A stretch of DNA of 12,378 nucleotides from positions 1-12,378 of the forward strand of contig JAQBUJ010000034.1 of NCBI GenBank assembly GCA_027623845.1. Reading direction: 5' to 3'. Every line of letters begins with the position of its first letter. Within the stretch, counting starts at the first letter, position 1. Below the pieces are notes generated by a model that was given only the letters and a program-made list of their open reading frames with translations, was not told the DNA's origin and searched no databases. Made by a program: the position numbers and the translations under genes. Of the stretch, positions 6,155 to 12,378 are shown piece by piece. This DNA comes from Pseudomonadota bacterium (GTDB lineage: Bacteria > Pseudomonadota > Alphaproteobacteria > Thalassobaculales > Thalassobaculaceae).

Positions 6155-8254
6155 ATGCGCGCCGTTGTCTGTCATGCGATTACCGATGATCTATCGGGTG
6201 TGGGAATTCACGAGTTGCCGATACCAACGCCGGGGCCGGGCCAAGCGCTGGTTCGGGTTCAGGCGGCAAGCGTCGGTTTCCCCGATATCCTGCTCTGTCA
6301 GGGAAAGTACCAACTGAAGCTCGATCCACCCTTCACCCCGGGTATGAACCTGGCCGGCGAGATCGCCGCGCTTGGAGAAGCAGTCGCTATTTCAGACATC
6401 GCGCCGGCGATCGGCGCGGCGGTCGTCGGCACGGTCCGCCATGGCGCCCTTGCCGAATACGCATTGGTCGCGGTTGAAAACCTGCAGCCCATACCGGCGG
6501 CGCTGACCCTGCCCCAGGCGGCTGCCTATCCGTCGGCGTATCTGACCGCCTATGTGTCGTTGGTGCGCCGCGCCGCCCTGCAACCCGGCGAAGTGGTACT
6601 GGTACACGGCGCCAGTGGCGGCACAGGATTGGCGACCTTGGACCTTGCCAAGACGCTCGGCGCCACGGTTATCGCCACCTCGGCCAGCGACGCCAAGCTG
6701 GCGGTGCTCAAGGCCTATGGTGCCGACCATCTGATCAACCTCAACGATGGTTTCGCCGAGCGGGTGAAAGAGCTGACCGCTGGCCACGGCGCCGATGTGA
6801 TCTTTGATCCGGTCGGCGGCGATGTGTTCGACGAATCGACCCGGTGCATCGCCTTTGACGGCCGGCTGCTGGTGGTCGGCTTTACCTCCGGGCGTTTTGC
6901 GACCCTGCGATCAAACATTGCCCTTATCAAGGGTTTCTCGGTGGTCGGGGTCCGGGCCGGAGAATATGGCCGGCGGTTTCCGGAGCGCGGGCGTGAGAAC
7001 CGGGCGGCGATCTGGGATCTCGCCAATACCGGGCGGATCAAGCCGCGTGTGCACGCCGAACTGCCTTTGCAGGACACATTGGCCGGTTTTGCAATGCTGC
7101 AAGAGCGGGCGGCCATCGGTAAGGTTGTGATCAATGATGCATTACGGGTCAACACAATCAGCGAGGCGAGGACGGGCGTGACTAAAAATCCTGCCAGGAC
7201 CGGGTTGGAGACCGATGCGGAAGCCATCCCGGTCCGCCCCGGCGAGGAAATGGACTGGCCGGCGCTGATAGCCTATCTCGGCGCCCGGCTGGACGGCTTC
7301 CCAGCGACGCTCGAAGTTAGCCAGTTCGCCGGCGGTCACGCCAACCTGACCTATCTGTTGAGCGCCGGTGACCGGGAATGGGTGGTCCGCCGACCGCCGC
7401 TCGGCCCATTGCCGAAGAATGCCCATGACATGGCCCGCGAACACCGGGTGCTCTCGCGTCTGCATGCCGCCTATGATCGGGCGCCGAAGGCCTACCTCCT
7501 CTGTGAGGACCCGAGCGTCATCGGCGCGCCGTTCCTGGTCGCCGAGCGCCGTCGCGGCACGGTGCTACGCCGGGAATGGCCGGAAAATTTTCGCCGCCTC
7601 GACGGGCTGGAGCGACGCATCGCCTTGGCGCTGATCGATGCGCTGGCCGACTTGCATCTGGTCGAGCCTGAGGTCATTGGCCTTGGCGATCTCGGTCGAC
7701 CGCAGGGTTTTGCCGCCCGCCAGGTCAAAGGCTGGGGGGAGCGCTGGCACGCCGCCAAGGACAAGGAGCTATCGGTTTTCGATGTGGTGCACGGCGAGTT
7801 GAGCCGGCGCGTGCCGGATAATCCTCGGGTCTCGGTGCTGCACAATGATTTCAAGCTCGACAATTGCATGGTCGCGGACGGGGTGCCGGATCGGGTGACG
7901 GCGGTGTTCGACTGGGACATGGCGACCCTGGGCGATCCGCTGATCGATCTTGGCACTTTCCTCAACTACTGGCCGTCAGAGGATGGCAGTTTTTCATGGG
8001 ACAAGATGCCGCCGATGGTCAGCGAGCCCTATCCGGGTCGGGCCGAACTGATCGCCCATTACGCCCAGCGCACCGGCTTTGATGTCGGCGACATGAATTG
8101 GTACGAGGCCTTCGCGCTTTGGAAGACCGGGGTCGTGGTCCAGCAGATCTATATCCGCTACGCCCGAGGCCAAACCGATGACCAGCGCTTCGCAACCTAT
8201 GGCGATTATGCCGAGCCTTTGTTCGAGGCGGCGCGGGGGTTGTTGGCGCGATAG
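6155..8254 (+). CDS. Fusion of zinc-free MDR (quinone oxidoreductase-like) reductase and APH-fold acyl-CoA kinase
   Basis: A 699-residue two-domain protein. Residues 1-326 are a medium-chain dehydrogenase/reductase of the NADPH:quinone oxidoreductase type. It has VGFPDILLCQGKYQ, PFTPGMNLAG in place of the zinc-MDR GHE, the NADPH loop HGASGGTG (151-158), and the usual family end IGKVVI (321-326). Residues ~365-699 are an APH-fold kinase close to the kinase domain of ACAD10/11 and bacterial LvaA. It has FAGGHANLTYLL, VVRRPPLGPLP, CEDPSVIGAPF, the Brenner motif HNDFKLDN (H563, D565, N570) and the metal-binding FDWD (D586, D588). LvaA and ACAD10/11 phosphorylate 4-hydroxyacyl-CoA. Both halves have complete lengths and key residues. 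The joint (327-364) is an unstructured linker holding a buried ribosome-binding site and GTG. GGAGG precedes the ATG by 12 bases and GAGAG by 4. The domain calls are firm; the substrate is unknown. Confidence 0.9.
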   Translation: MRAVVCHAITDDLSGVGIHELPIPTPGPGQALVRVQAASVGFPDILLCQGKYQLKLDPPFTPGMNLAGEIAALGEAVAISDIAPAIGAAVVGTVRHGALAEYALVAVENLQPIPAALTLPQAAAYPSAYLTAYVSLVRRAALQPGEVVLVHGASGGTGLATLDLAKTLGATVIATSASDAKLAVLKAYGADHLINLNDGFAERVKELTAGHGADVIFDPVGGDVFDESTRCIAFDGRLLVVGFTSGRFATLRSNIALIKGFSVVGVRAGEYGRRFPERGRENRAAIWDLANTGRIKPRVHAELPLQDTLAGFAMLQERAAIGKVVINDALRVNTISEARTGVTKNPARTGLETDAEAIPVRPGEEMDWPALIAYLGARLDGFPATLEVSQFAGGHANLTYLLSAGDREWVVRRPPLGPLPKNAHDMAREHRVLSRLHAAYDRAPKAYLLCEDPSVIGAPFLVAERRRGTVLRREWPENFRRLDGLERRIALALIDALADLHLVEPEVIGLGDLGRPQGFAARQVKGWGERWHAAKDKELSVFDVVHGELSRRVPDNPRVSVLHNDFKLDNCMVADGVPDRVTAVFDWDMATLGDPLIDLGTFLNYWPSEDGSFSWDKMPPMVSEPYPGRAELIAHYAQRTGFDVGDMNWYEAFALWKTGVVVQQIYIRYARGQTDDQRFATYGDYAEPLFEAARGLLAR
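7168..7180 (+). promoter_or_regulatory. Internal ribosome-binding site and GTG at the start of the kinase half
   Basis: GAGGA (7168-7172) stands five bases before an in-frame GTG (7178-7180), at the joint of the fusion protein. Translation from here would give a 358-residue kinase, the normal size of a free-standing LvaA-like enzyme. This fits either an old gene start left behind when the reductase lost its stop codon, or a start still in use that makes extra kinase. GAGG also occurs by chance in such sequence. Confidence 0.35.
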
Positions 8255-8307
8255 ATGAGACGGCTGGCCGCGCCATCGCCCAACAGCAGCAATTAAGGAG
8301 AGACCGA

Positions 8308-9042
8308 GTGCGTTGGTTGGATTTTGAGAACAAGACGGTGCTGGTGGTCGGTGGCTCCAGCGGGATCGGCAACGGCATCGCTCACGGTTTTGCCGATCGA
8401 GGCGCCGATGTGCATGTCTGGGGCACCCGCGCCAGCGCCGCCGATTATGACGGCGAAGAAGGCTCGGACTTGTCCGGGCTGAGCTACACCAGGGTCGATG
8501 TCTCCAACGATACCGAAGTGGCGGAAACGCCGGTCGGCTTTGATACCCTCGACGTGCTGGTGCTCTCCCAGGGCGCGGTGCTCTACCGTCGTCAGGAATT
8601 CGCCATCGAGGGGTTTCGCAAGGTCGTCGACGTCAATCTCAACAGCGTCATGGCCTGTTGCGCCCGGTTCCACGAGATGCTGAAAGCCGTGGGTGGCTCG
8701 GTGACCGTGGTCAGCTCCGTCGCCGCCTTCGCCGCAACCGTCGGCAATCCCGCTTATAACGCCTCGAAGACCGGAACTCTTGGGCTGGTCCGCACCCTGG
8801 GCCAAGCTTGGGCCCGCGACGGCATCCGGGTCAACGGGCTGGCCCCGGGCCTGGTGGACACCAAGATGACCAAGATCACCACCGCCGATCCGGAGCGCCT
8901 GGCCGAGCGTTTGAAAGGTATTCCCGCCGGTCGTCTCGGCACGCCCGGAGACATGGCCGGCGTCGCCTTGTTTCTCGCCTCGCCGATGGCCGCCTATGTG
9001 ACCGGGCAGACCATCGCGGTGGATGGCGGGCGCACTCTTTAG
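8308..9042 (+). CDS. Short-chain dehydrogenase/reductase (SDR)
   Basis: A 244-residue classical SDR, an NAD(P)-dependent oxidoreductase of hydroxyl or keto groups. It has the cofactor loop GGSSGIG (15-21), the catalytic Asn region DVNLNS (N110), S137 in VVSSVAAF, and Y150 and K154 in YNASK, so all active-site residues are present. The common NNAG motif reads LSQGA (86-90), a deviation at a structural position. RVNGLAPGLVDT and the C-terminal TGQTIAVDGG are typical. The start is GTG, with AAGGAG seven bases upstream. The gene lies 53 bases after the reductase-kinase gene and is followed by a strong terminator, making it the last gene of the operon. A 3-hydroxyacyl-CoA or similar substrate is plausible from context, because LvaD, the oxidoreductase of the levulinate pathway, is also an SDR. 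That comparison is inference. Confidence 0.92.
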   Translation: MRWLDFENKTVLVVGGSSGIGNGIAHGFADRGADVHVWGTRASAADYDGEEGSDLSGLSYTRVDVSNDTEVAETPVGFDTLDVLVLSQGAVLYRRQEFAIEGFRKVVDVNLNSVMACCARFHEMLKAVGGSVTVVSSVAAFAATVGNPAYNASKTGTLGLVRTLGQAWARDGIRVNGLAPGLVDTKMTKITTADPERLAERLKGIPAGRLGTPGDMAGVALFLASPMAAYVTGQTIAVDGGRTL

Positions 9043-9102
9043 ACGGGACCGCGATAGGCGATACAACGCTCCACAGATCCCGGCGACCGTCCGGAGGTCG
9101 AA

Positions 9103-9140
9103 CCGCCGCCGGCATTGAGCCGGCGGCGGCTACCTTTTTT
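9103..9140 (+). terminator. Intrinsic terminator after the SDR gene
   Basis: The arms 9103-9113 and 9119-9129 pair perfectly over 11 base pairs, all G-C, around the loop ATTGA. After five bases a run of six T follows (9135-9140). This ends the plus-strand operon. The minus-strand aminotransferase ends at 9143, so the same stem can form in its transcript, but without a U run on that side. Confidence 0.85.
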
Positions 9141-9142
9141 AC

Positions 9143-10348
9143 CTATGCCAATACCCGGTCCAGGATCGCCAGCATCTGCTCGATCTCGGCCGAGGAAACA
9201 TTCAGCGCCGGCATCAAACGCAAGCTATCCGGTCTGGGCGCGTTCAAGAGCAAGCCTTGCTCCAGAGCCGAGGCGGCGACCGCGCCGGCATCATCGCGCT
9301 CACCGAGATCCAGCGCCAGGAGCAGCCCCTTGCCGCGCACCGCACCGAGTTGGTGACGCTCCGACAAAACCTCCAACCCCTGCCATAGTTCGCCGGACGC
9401 TTGGTTGACACGAGCAAGGAATGCCGGCGCCGATACCTCCTGCAGAACCACCAGGCCGACCGCCGCCATCAAGGCGCTGCCGTTAAACGTGCCGCCCTGA
9501 TCACCAGGCTCAAAACAACACACCGCCTCACGCGCCAACAAGGCGGCGAGCGGCGTACCGGCGCCCAGGCCTTTGCCCAAGGTCATGATGTCCGGTTGGA
9601 TACCAGTATGTTCGAAACAGAACAGTTTGCCCGTCCGCCCGATGCCGGTTTGGATCTCGTCGAGGATCAGCAACAAGCCGTGCGCGTCGGCAAGCGCCCG
9701 CAATCCGGCGAGATAATCGTCGCTTGCCGGCCAGACACCGGATTCACCCTGGATCGGCTCCAGCATGATGGCGACGGTCCGCTCGTTGATCGCCGCTTCC
9801 ACCGCCGCCAAATCGTTCAGCGGCACCTTGGGGAATCCCGGAACCTTGGGCTCGAACAAGGCTTCCCACCCGGGCTTGCCCGACGCCGACATGGTGGCCA
9901 GCGTGCGGCCGTGAAAACCATGCTCGGTGGTGATGATCTCGTAGGCGCCATTGCGGTGCGCCGCGCCCCATTTCCGCGCCAGCTTGATCGCGCCCTCATT
10001 GGCCTCACCGCCACTATTGGCCAGGAAAACCCGGTCCATGCCGCTGGCGCTGGTAATCGCCTGGGCATAGCGGATCAACGGATCGCTGTAGAAGGCAGGG
10101 CTGCAATTCACCAAACGGGTCGACTGCTCGGCCAGCGCCCGGGTCACCACGGCGGGGCAATGGCCCAGACAATTGACCGCCCAACCTTGGATGAAATCGA
10201 GGTAGCGCTTACCGTCACTATCCCAGAGCCAGGAGCCCTCGCCACGGGTAAAAACCACCTCGGGGCGCGTGGTGATGCTCATCAACGCATCGGCGTCGCC
10301 GGAGGCGGGGCTGTCGGACGGGTGCGGGTGTTCGGATGTCATGGTCAT
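9143..10348 (-). CDS. argD: Class III aminotransferase, acetylornithine aminotransferase type
   Basis: A 401-residue PLP enzyme of fold type I, class III, most like acetylornithine transaminase (arginine biosynthesis; also able to serve N-succinyl-LL-diaminopimelate in some species). Visible motifs are DGKRYLDFIQGWAVN, the phosphate-binding NSGGEANEGAIKLARKWG (Gly where ArgD more often has Ala in SGAEANE), EHGFHGRTLATMSAS, EPIQGESG, and LILDEIQTGIGRTG with D230 binding the pyridine nitrogen. K259 in LGKGLGAG is the Schiff-base lysine and T287 sits in GGTFNG. The length fits the family. The start at 10348 has GAGG eight bases upstream; an extended frame to 10393 has none. The N-terminal ~25 residues are Ser/Pro/His-rich and lie outside the fold. 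No other arg genes are present, so a role in another omega-amino-acid transamination is possible. The identity as class III is certain, ArgD less so. Confidence 0.85.
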   Translation of the reverse strand: MTMTSEHPHPSDSPASGDADALMSITTRPEVVFTRGEGSWLWDSDGKRYLDFIQGWAVNCLGHCPAVVTRALAEQSTRLVNCSPAFYSDPLIRYAQAITSASGMDRVFLANSGGEANEGAIKLARKWGAAHRNGAYEIITTEHGFHGRTLATMSASGKPGWEALFEPKVPGFPKVPLNDLAAVEAAINERTVAIMLEPIQGESGVWPASDDYLAGLRALADAHGLLLILDEIQTGIGRTGKLFCFEHTGIQPDIMTLGKGLGAGTPLAALLAREAVCCFEPGDQGGTFNGSALMAAVGLVVLQEVSAPAFLARVNQASGELWQGLEVLSERHQLGAVRGKGLLLALDLGERDDAGAVAASALEQGLLLNAPRPDSLRLMPALNVSSAEIEQMLAILDRVLA

Positions 10349-10724
10349 GATCTTGTCCTCAAAGGTTAAATGCCGAGGACAAAGATCGATCAAACGCCTT
10401 CCCTCGCCTCTCGGCGACGGTCGCGACGTCTTGATTTATAGAATTAAGATATGAGCCGCCGACCGCCTGTTAGGAGGCGCGTCGTCGCGAAGCGGGAATG
10501 TGGGCTCGGTTGCTCATGCGCGGCAAATTAGGTCCGGACCTGGATAAAGGCAAGCGGCAATGACGGTATGATGCCGCGACCCCTTTTCCGCGTACCTGCA
10601 TGCGCCAAAAGATCCATCACACCGTGGATTGCCGCCGATCGCTTAAATGGCGTAGACTTTGGCTTCGGAAAGCATGCTCAAGGCCTTGTGCAGGGCCAGG
10701 GCGCTGGGAATGGAGGCCAAGGCC
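10349..10724. other. Intergenic region between divergent genes, 376 bases
   Basis: This gap separates the aminotransferase start (minus) and the desaturase-family start (plus), so both promoters should lie here. I see an AT-rich patch at 10431-10452 (with TATAAA on the minus strand but no good -35), a TATGAT at 10567-10572 on the plus strand, also without a -35, and the hairpin annotated separately at the aminotransferase leader. No gene, RNA or repeat is recognisable. A frame opening at 10659 merely extends the desaturase-family gene upstream, and the ribosome-binding site favours 10725. Confidence 0.5.
10355..10380 (-). promoter_or_regulatory. Leader hairpin that can cover the aminotransferase ribosome-binding site
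   Basis: On the minus strand GTCCTC (10380-10375) and GAGGAC (10360-10355) are perfect inverted arms with a 14-base AT-richer loop. The second arm contains the GAGG that serves as ribosome-binding site for the ATG at 10348. If the RNA starts upstream of 10380, the stem would hide the site. The stem has six pairs and a long loop, so its stability is modest. Confidence 0.3.
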
Positions 10725-11744
10725 ATGGCTGAGGTAACCGCCGACACAACCACCGCGACAGAGGAACCCGGCAAGGATTGGCAGCCCGCTGTACCAATCG
10801 CCCAACCGCCGGTTTTCGTCTGGCCGCCACGGCCCATCGCCTTCGTGCGCTATCTCTTTGGGTATCCGGGCTATTTCCTGCCGCGCAATCTGCTCTACAT
10901 GGCGCTGGCGCTGGTCACTTGGCTGTATTTGACGCCTGAAATCGCCACCATGAAGACTTTTCAGCTTGATTGGGTCGCCTGGATCTATGGTCGCAATCTG
11001 GCGATGCTGTTCATTGTCTTCGGCGGTTGGCATTTCCGGTTCTATATCCTGAAAGGCCAGGGCACGGCGTATAAGCACAATAAGAACTGGCCGGACACCA
11101 AGCATCGGCGCTTCCTGTTCGGCGATCAGGTCAAAGACAACATGTTCTGGAGCGCGGTCAGCGGTTGCGGCATCTGGAGCGCCTATGAGGTGGTGACGCT
11201 TTGGGCCTTCGCCAACGAGGTCATTCCGACGCTGAATTGGGAAACCAACCCGATCTGGTTCGCCGTGCTGTTCCTGATCATCCCGCTGATCCGTGACGCG
11301 CATTTCTATTTCATCCACCGACTGCTGCACGTGAAATTCCTGTATCGCCACGCCCATTACCTGCATCACAAGAACGTCAATATCGGCCCCTGGTCAGGCC
11401 TGTCGATGCACCCGTTTGAGCATGTGCTGTATTTCAGCGGCATTCTGCTGCATTGGATTGTGCTCTCGCATCCGCTGCACGCCATCCTGCATGTTCAGGC
11501 GACCGGGCTGACGCCGGCGCTCGGCCATGTCGGGTTCGACAAATATTTGCTCGGCGGCAAACATGAACTGACGCTGGGCCAGCGATATTTCCACTACCTG
11601 CATCACAAATATTTCGAATGCAATTACGGCGGCGACGGCACCGTGCCGTTGGACAAGTGGTTCGGTTCGCTGCATGACGGCACCGAGGAAGGCCACGTGT
11701 TGATGAAGGAACGCCGCAAGCAGGCACACGGCTCGCGTCGGTAA
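10725..11744 (+). CDS. Membrane di-iron oxygenase of the sterol desaturase/fatty acid hydroxylase family
   Basis: A 339-residue integral membrane protein with the histidine boxes of the fatty acid hydroxylase superfamily, which uses a di-iron centre to hydroxylate or desaturate lipids. The boxes are HFYFIHRLLH (H193, H198, H202), HAHYLHH (H209, H211, H214, H215) and HYLHHKYFECNYGG (H290, H293, H294), with further His at 229, 233 and 243. Hydrophobic segments lie near 51-70, 92-109, 141-162, 176-192 and 234-254. The first ~25 residues are polar and probably cytoplasmic. GGAGG sits eight bases before ATG 10725. The gene stands alone, divergent from the aminotransferase and abutting the minus-strand remnant at 11745. 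Substrates in the family include sterols, sphingoid bases, carotenoids and ether lipids; none can be chosen from sequence. Confidence 0.9.
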   Translation: MAEVTADTTTATEEPGKDWQPAVPIAQPPVFVWPPRPIAFVRYLFGYPGYFLPRNLLYMALALVTWLYLTPEIATMKTFQLDWVAWIYGRNLAMLFIVFGGWHFRFYILKGQGTAYKHNKNWPDTKHRRFLFGDQVKDNMFWSAVSGCGIWSAYEVVTLWAFANEVIPTLNWETNPIWFAVLFLIIPLIRDAHFYFIHRLLHVKFLYRHAHYLHHKNVNIGPWSGLSMHPFEHVLYFSGILLHWIVLSHPLHAILHVQATGLTPALGHVGFDKYLLGGKHELTLGQRYFHYLHHKYFECNYGGDGTVPLDKWFGSLHDGTEEGHVLMKERRKQAHGSRR

Positions 11745-11948
11745 TCAAACACTGACCGGCCAATTGCGGATCACCTTCTCGGCGCGCTTCGGATGGATGA
11801 CCGTCTCGGCGAGGCGGTGCATCTCATCGATTTCCTCAATCGAGCGATACAGCGGCGTTGCGCCCTTGATCGCGGCCACTTGTTCGGCCTGAATGTTCCG
11901 CCGGATCTCCAAGGTGAACGAGTTGAGCCGGTGATCGCCATAAATCAC
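11745..11948 (-). pseudogene. Short open frame, probably the 3' part of a broken gene
   Basis: I do not recognise this product. From GTG 11948 the frame gives 67 charged, plausible residues ending VIRNWPVSV, with codon use like real genes. A TGA (11951-11949) stands directly before that GTG. The same frame upstream of the TGA reads MVETLRGIAN from ATG 11981, and a TGG-to-TGA change would join the two. Farther up, a neighbouring frame gives ERIAGFSETPYAKM. The picture fits a larger gene with one nonsense change and one frameshift, of which only the C-terminal piece remains open. No ribosome-binding site precedes the GTG. The alternative is a genuine 67-residue protein. Its stop codon begins one base after the end of the convergent desaturase-family gene. 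Confidence 0.4.
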
Positions 11949-12036
11949 TCAATTGGCGATTCCCCTGAGGGTCTCCACCATTGCATCTTGGCATAGGGCG
12001 TTTCAGAAAATCCGGCGATGCGCTCGGCTCGGCTGG

Positions 12037-12378
12037 TTACCGTCGGATGGTGGAAGGCGCTCGTTTATACACGGATTTGAAGGCGTCATTGAAACGACGG
12101 ACGCTCTGAAACCCCGCTTCAAAGGCAATCTCGGCAATCGGTAGAGAGGTGTCATGCAATAGGCGTTTGGCTTTTTGAATGCGCCGCGTGGCGGCGACCT
12201 GGGACGGGCTGGCGCCGAGATGTCTGCCGAAAAGCCGGGACAGGTGGCGACTGCCAACCCCCAATCGCTCGGCAAGCGTTTCGACATTAGCATCGTCTAG
12301 AAAACCGTCCTCATACCACCTTCCATTGATCAGAACCCATGTGCCCAATCCCGGGTTCCGATGGACATTATGGTCCAC
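12037..12378 (-). CDS. AraC-family regulator of Ada/AlkA type, C-terminal part
   Basis: The last ~113 residues of a DNA-binding protein whose 5' end is outside the window. The sequence NVETLAERLGVGSRHLSRLF and then RHLGASPSQVAATRR is the first helix-turn-helix of the AraC type in the form seen in Ada and in AlkA/Ada-like DNA alkylation regulators. The second half (LPIAEIAFEAGFQSVRRFND, FKSVYKRAPSTIRR) matches the second one. In those proteins a zinc-binding methyl-acceptor domain precedes this part, and a methyltransferase or glycosylase domain often follows. Here the frame stops right after the helix-turn-helix, so it is either an AdaA-like short form or has lost its catalytic half. A GTG at the right edge is in frame, but the homology suggests that the protein continues upstream. 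Control of the alkylation response is inferred from similarity only. Confidence 0.75.
   Translation of the reverse strand: MDHNVHRNPGLGTWVLINGRWYEDGFLDDANVETLAERLGVGSRHLSRLFGRHLGASPSQVAATRRIQKAKRLLHDTSLPIAEIAFEAGFQSVRRFNDAFKSVYKRAPSTIRR

Noticed and set aside
8293..9066. 257-codon minus-strand open frame opposite the SDR gene
   Set aside because: A mirror frame of GC-rich coding sequence; all SDR motifs are on the plus strand.
9401..10369. 322-codon plus-strand open frame opposite the aminotransferase
   Set aside because: Compositionally odd and without motifs; the PLP-enzyme motifs are all on the minus strand.
10365..10393. TTGATC-17-TTTAAC on the minus strand as aminotransferase promoter
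   Set aside because: The start site it predicts (near 10358) would cut into the ribosome-binding site at 10357-10360, so the gene could not be translated normally from it.
10567..10572. TATGAT on the plus strand as -10 box for the desaturase-family gene
   Set aside because: No -35-like hexamer occurs 16 to 18 bases upstream.

Overview
The window looks like chromosome from a GC-rich alphaproteobacterium, probably Rhodospirillales-like. The signs are GC-rich codon use, a phoR-to-pstS order with a Pho box between them, many CoA-linked and SDR-type catabolic genes, and a Burkholderia/Rhodospirillales-style ArgD. This placement is inference from gene content and style, not from a marker gene. There are no rRNA or tRNA genes, CRISPR arrays, insertion sequences or phage genes that I can see.

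Layout. (1) 1-2407, all on the minus strand: a TauD/TfdA-type 2-oxoglutarate dioxygenase, a phosphate-sensor histidine kinase (phoR), and the first ~80 codons of the phosphate-binding protein gene pstS. A well-formed Pho box of three 11-bp units precedes pstS, so this is the left edge of a pho/pst locus. (2) 2408-5213: a divergent intergenic region with an inverted repeat, then an enolase-superfamily (mandelate racemase subgroup) enzyme and a class III CoA-transferase on the plus strand. A short decayed piece that resembles an SDR start lies between them. (3) 5380-9042, plus strand, apparently one operon: a small unknown protein, an NTF2/SnoaL-like protein, a 699-residue fusion of a zinc-free MDR reductase with an APH-fold kinase of the ACAD10/11-LvaA type, and an SDR. 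A strong intrinsic terminator closes it. (4) 9143-10348, minus strand: an acetylornithine-type class III aminotransferase. (5) 10349-10724: a 376-bp gap. (6) 10725-11744: a membrane sterol-desaturase/fatty-acid-hydroxylase family protein. (7) 11745-12378, minus strand: a short open frame that is probably a gene remnant, and the C-terminal part of an Ada/AlkA-type AraC-family regulator that runs off the window.

How the genes may work together. The centre of the window reads as catabolism of an organic acid. The enolase-superfamily enzyme could dehydrate or epimerise a hydroxy acid, and the CoA-transferase could activate it. The kinase half of the fusion could phosphorylate a hydroxyacyl-CoA, as LvaA and ACAD10/11 do, to make the hydroxyl a leaving group. 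The reductase half and the SDR would then adjust the redox state. The most unusual item is the reductase-kinase fusion. Between its halves sits a ribosome-binding site plus GTG that looks like the old start of a separate kinase gene. The pathway and its substrate are inference; the domain identities are read from motifs.
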